This document shows, in pieces, positions 14,418-16,851 of a DNA stretch of 16,851 nucleotides; positions within the stretch are counted from its first letter, which is position 1, and each line of letters starts with the position of its first letter. The stretch is from positions 20,200 through 37,050 of the forward strand of contig CAKMZG010000003.1 in NCBI GenBank assembly GCA_929200335.1. The letters are read 5' to 3'. This DNA comes from an uncultured Alphaproteobacteria bacterium. Its GTDB lineage: Bacteria; Pseudomonadota; Alphaproteobacteria; Rhizobiales; Rhizobiaceae. The notes under the pieces are model-generated. The model was not told where the DNA came from, did no database searches, and worked only from the letters and a program-made list of their open reading frames with translations. The position numbers and the translations under genes are program-made.

Positions 14418-15449
14418 ATGACAATAGATCCACATGCATTAGATGAGGCCGCTTTGGGCAAGTATTTAGAGAACCATGTTGATGGCTTTCTAAACTTGCA
14501 GAGTATTTCTAAATTTGGCGATGGCCAATCTAACCCAACCTATTTGATAAGTGCTCAAAGTGGTAAATATGTTTTGCGTACAAAACCACCTGGCAAATTG
14601 TTAAAATCAGCTCATGCTGTGGATCGTGAATTTCGTGTCATGCAAGCCCTACAAAACACTGATGTGCCAGTGCCAAAAATGTTTCATTTAAGTGATGAGG
14701 GCAATCCAATTGGCCGGATGTTTTTTGTGATGGAATTTTTACAAGGCCGTATTTTTTGGGATCCTAAAATTCCTGAATTAAACAATGCTGAACGTGGCAG
14801 AATTTATGATGCTATGAACAAGACACTGGCGGCACTGCATTCAGTTGATGTGGGTAGAGTTGGTTTATCAGATTATGGAAAACCAGGTTCATATTTTGAG
14901 CGACAGGTATCGCGGTGGTCGTCGCAATATCGTGCAAGTGAGTTAAAATCCATTCCCCAAATGAATGAGCTTATCTTATGGCTTGATGTAAATATGGTTG
15001 AAGATGATGGGCAAATTTCTATTGTCCATGGGGATTATCGTATTGATAATATGATCTTTGCAGAAAATAGTAATAATATGTTAGGCTTATTGGATTGGGA
15101 GCTTTCTACCCTTGGGCATCCCTTGGCTGATCTTGCCTATCAATGTATGCAATGGCGAATGCCAAGCGAAGGTGGGATACGTGGGTTTGGTGATGTTAAT
15201 CGTAGCAGCCTTGGTATTCCAACAGAAGCTGAATATGTGGAAAAATATTGTCACCGCCGCAACATCGGCAAAATTGAAAATTGGAATTTTTATTTAGCTT
15301 TTGCATTTTTCCGTTTGGCGGCAATTTTGCAAGGTGTTGTTAAACGCGCAGAAGATGGCAATGCATCGAATCCTGAGAGCCGAGCAATGATGGAAAAGGC
15401 AGTTCCTTTTTTAGCTCAAGCTGCATTGGATACTATAGAAGCGAAGTAA
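14418..15449 (+). CDS. ACAD10/11-type APH-fold kinase (acyl-CoA hydroxyl phosphotransferase)
   Basis: Kinase of the phosphotransferase family found at the N-terminus of animal ACAD10/11 and as LvaA-type proteins, 343 residues. Seen: nucleotide loop FGDGQSNPTYLI, then VLRTKPPGKLLKSAHAVDRE, catalytic HGDYRIDN with His204, Asp206 and Asn211, and metal motif LDWELSTLGHPLADLAY with Asp226; all key residues are intact. It probably phosphorylates the 4-hydroxyl of a hydroxyacyl-CoA so that the partner dehydrogenase at 10484-11737 can remove it, which is inference from family and context. It starts 12 bases after the thiolase remnant; the ribosome binding site is weak (AAGACAAGAT), so translation may depend on the remnant frame upstream. 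Confidence 0.9.
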   Translation: MTIDPHALDEAALGKYLENHVDGFLNLQSISKFGDGQSNPTYLISAQSGKYVLRTKPPGKLLKSAHAVDREFRVMQALQNTDVPVPKMFHLSDEGNPIGRMFFVMEFLQGRIFWDPKIPELNNAERGRIYDAMNKTLAALHSVDVGRVGLSDYGKPGSYFERQVSRWSSQYRASELKSIPQMNELILWLDVNMVEDDGQISIVHGDYRIDNMIFAENSNNMLGLLDWELSTLGHPLADLAYQCMQWRMPSEGGIRGFGDVNRSSLGIPTEAEYVEKYCHRRNIGKIENWNFYLAFAFFRLAAILQGVVKRAEDGNASNPESRAMMEKAVPFLAQAALDTIEAK

Positions 15450-15474
15450 TAAATAATAAAGAAAAAAGATTGCA

Positions 15475-15488
15475 GCTATTAAAATAGC
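15475..15488 (-). terminator. Weak hairpin with T-run between convergent genes
   Basis: GCTAT, four-base loop, ATAGC (15475-15488); on the minus strand it is followed seven bases later by TTTTTT (15464-15469). It may end the sugar-binding-protein transcript. The stem is short and AT-rich, so confidence is low. The gap between the two genes is only 42 bases. Confidence 0.3.
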
Positions 15489-15491
15489 ACC

Positions 15492-16799
15492 TTACTGAGG
15501 TGTCATGTCGCTTGAATAACTATGAGTTTTACTTTTTACGTTGTTGCTTTTTTCCCATTTTTCGAATTCAGTAGTCAAAACATTAGCCCATAGATCTGCA
15601 AGTTCCTGGGCTGTACGTTGACCTAGTAGAGCTTCGCGGCTTGAAAATAACGCAATTGAATTTTCAAAATTTCCAAATTGTTCAAGATATAGTGGCATGA
15701 CAGTTGGGTGATAGGTGTCTTTTTGAAGCTCTTGATACCAGCCTGAAAACAATTCATTTTTTAAATGATCTGCATTATTTGTATCTTGGTGAATTGAAAT
15801 GATGCCAATTTTTTTAACCCACTTTAAATTTTGCTTTGGTTTCAGAAGAAAGGACAGTAATTTCCATGATTCTTCTGGATGTTTGCTTGATTTTGAAATT
15901 GACCATCCCGCGAATCCAATCGTGGGAAAAGATCTTCCAGCAGGGCCTACGGGCATAGGGATAACTCCAAAATCGTTTATATCCATATTTTTAAGTATAG
16001 GATTTATAGCATCAGGATCTTGGTCTAAAAATGCGCATCTACCTTTTGAAAAATTTGAGACAATTTCATTGTACCCCCAATCAATGCTTTCTTTAGGCGC
16101 ATAGCCTTTTTGATAAATATCTATTAAAAATTGAATGCCTTTTACAAAATTAGGCTCGTTAATTTTGCTTTTGCCTTCGCTGGTGAAAAAATTATTCGTT
16201 CCACCCATGGCTGTCGCCATCATGAACCAACTATTTAAGCTGCCAATTCCCCCTCTTAAGCAATATCCCCATTTGCCTGGAATTTTTGAAATGGCTTTTG
16301 AAGCTTGCATGAGTTCCTCCATAGTATGTGGAGGTTTTTCTATTCCAGCTTGTTTTAAGAGCGTTTTATTATAAAACATTGCACGCAAATATAAACCATA
16401 GGGCACTGTATAAGCACCATCAGGTTTATAAATAAAATTCATTGGCTTAGGTTCAAGCGTTTTGCTATGGGGCCAATTTTTAAGCCTATCTTCTATATTG
16501 AGTAAAATTTCACCACCGGAAAATAAAGCTAGCCAACGGTCAGGCATTTCTAATACATCAGGTGCATCGTTAGAGTTTGTCATGAGTATGACTTTTGACA
16601 GCGAGTCTTCCCATGGAATTGAAATGACCTCAACTTCTATATCTTGATGAATTTGTTCGAAATCATCAAGTGTTTCACGCAATAGTTGAGATCTTTCTGG
16701 GCTGGTAATAACCTCGACTAAACGTAGTTTAGTCTTAGCCTGTGCCTCTGTCATAAAAATTGAAATAATTATGATTGCAGTAAAATATATCTTTTTCAT
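15492..16799 (-). CDS. Family 1 extracellular solute-binding protein, sugar ABC uptake
   Basis: Periplasmic binding protein of the MalE/UgpB-like family, 435 residues, full length. A signal peptide is clear (KK, hydrophobic AIIIISIFM, probable cleavage after AQA at about 21). Family features: LDDFEQIHQDIEVEVISIPW near the N-terminus, NSNDAPDVLEMPDRWLALF, VPYGLYLRAMFYNKTLLKQAGI, and the C-terminal GFAGWSISKSSKHPEESWKLLSFLL. Sugars or glycerol-phosphate-like compounds are usual ligands; the exact one is unknown. It ends convergently against the kinase gene, so any permease or ATPase genes of the same operon must lie upstream, beyond the right edge. Codon use is AT-rich like the rest of the window. 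The 52 bases beyond its start to the window end hold only AT-rich sequence. Confidence 0.88.
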   Translation of the reverse strand: MKKIYFTAIIIISIFMTEAQAKTKLRLVEVITSPERSQLLRETLDDFEQIHQDIEVEVISIPWEDSLSKVILMTNSNDAPDVLEMPDRWLALFSGGEILLNIEDRLKNWPHSKTLEPKPMNFIYKPDGAYTVPYGLYLRAMFYNKTLLKQAGIEKPPHTMEELMQASKAISKIPGKWGYCLRGGIGSLNSWFMMATAMGGTNNFFTSEGKSKINEPNFVKGIQFLIDIYQKGYAPKESIDWGYNEIVSNFSKGRCAFLDQDPDAINPILKNMDINDFGVIPMPVGPAGRSFPTIGFAGWSISKSSKHPEESWKLLSFLLKPKQNLKWVKKIGIISIHQDTNNADHLKNELFSGWYQELQKDTYHPTVMPLYLEQFGNFENSIALFSSREALLGQRTAQELADLWANVLTTEFEKWEKSNNVKSKTHSYSSDMTPQ

Positions 16800-16851
16800 G
16801 AATTCTTCATAAGTATAATTGCTAAAAATTATAATTTAAATAATATAATAA

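Noticed and set aside
14151..14435. 94-residue minus-strand open frame across the thiolase remnant
   Set aside because: It is antisense to three genes in the operon, has low-complexity composition, and is explained by the thiolase and SDR coding frames.
10484..15449. A direct equivalent of the levulinate lva operon
   Set aside because: A kinase, dehydrogenase and SDR are present, but no LvaB-like small protein, acyl-CoA ligase or RpoN-type regulator is seen, and MaoC, MFE-2-type SDR and thiolase are extra. Only the kinase/dehydrogenase chemistry is carried over.

Overview
The window looks like a chromosomal segment of an AT-rich alphaproteobacterium, most likely Hyphomicrobiales (Rhizobiales). 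This rests on the gene families present (alphaproteobacterial-type pyrE, xylBA, an ACAD10/11-type acyl-CoA dehydrogenase with a separate APH-type kinase) and on a hairpin repeat at about 8311-8382, which from memory closely resembles a repeat scattered through Rhizobiales genomes. No rRNA, tRNA, CRISPR array or complete mobile element was seen. Genes are closely packed and mostly metabolic.

Layout. 1-2075 (minus strand): xylB followed by xylA with an ATGA overlap; xylA runs off the left edge. 2212-3787 (minus): a two-gene membrane operon, DUF308/HdeD-like protein then AI-2E family transporter, overlapping by 17 bases. 3983-5068 (plus): a periplasmic polyamine/spermidine-type binding protein with no transporter partners. 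5181-6341 (plus): a full-length tyrosine recombinase that converges on pyrE (6338-7039, minus), the two sharing a TTAA that ends both. 7207-8151 (plus): an APH-fold phosphotransferase with an altered metal-binding motif. 8471-10377 (plus): a DegT-type PLP aminotransferase and an aspartate/glutamate racemase, 5 bases apart. 10484-15449: an acyl-CoA catabolic locus, with an ACAD10/11-type dehydrogenase on the minus strand, divergent from SDR, MaoC hydratase, MFE-2-type SDR, a thiolase remnant and an ACAD10/11-type kinase on the plus strand. 15492-16799 (minus): a family 1 sugar-type solute-binding protein.

How the genes may work together. The 10484-15449 locus holds the two halves of animal ACAD10/ACAD11 (APH kinase plus dehydrogenase) as separate genes, next to (R)-specific hydration and dehydrogenation enzymes. 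It reads as a pathway feeding 4-hydroxyacyl-CoA (or a related hydroxylated acyl-CoA) into beta-oxidation. Its thiolase has been reduced in frame to 63 codons, with the start of a thiolase joined to the last residues of one at a repeated Met-Gly-Ala-Ala, so thiolysis must be supplied elsewhere if the pathway works.

The clearest unexplained structure is an ~80-bp intergenic element present three times (2130-2207 plus, 8218-8296 minus, 10382-10461 plus). It has related inverted ends (TTTAAATGAATTCA type) and a conserved interior (CTTGATG..CTAGATT), and each copy lies 3' of at least one gene. The middle copy abuts the Rhizobiales-type hairpin repeat, giving a composite non-coding stretch of about 170 bp.
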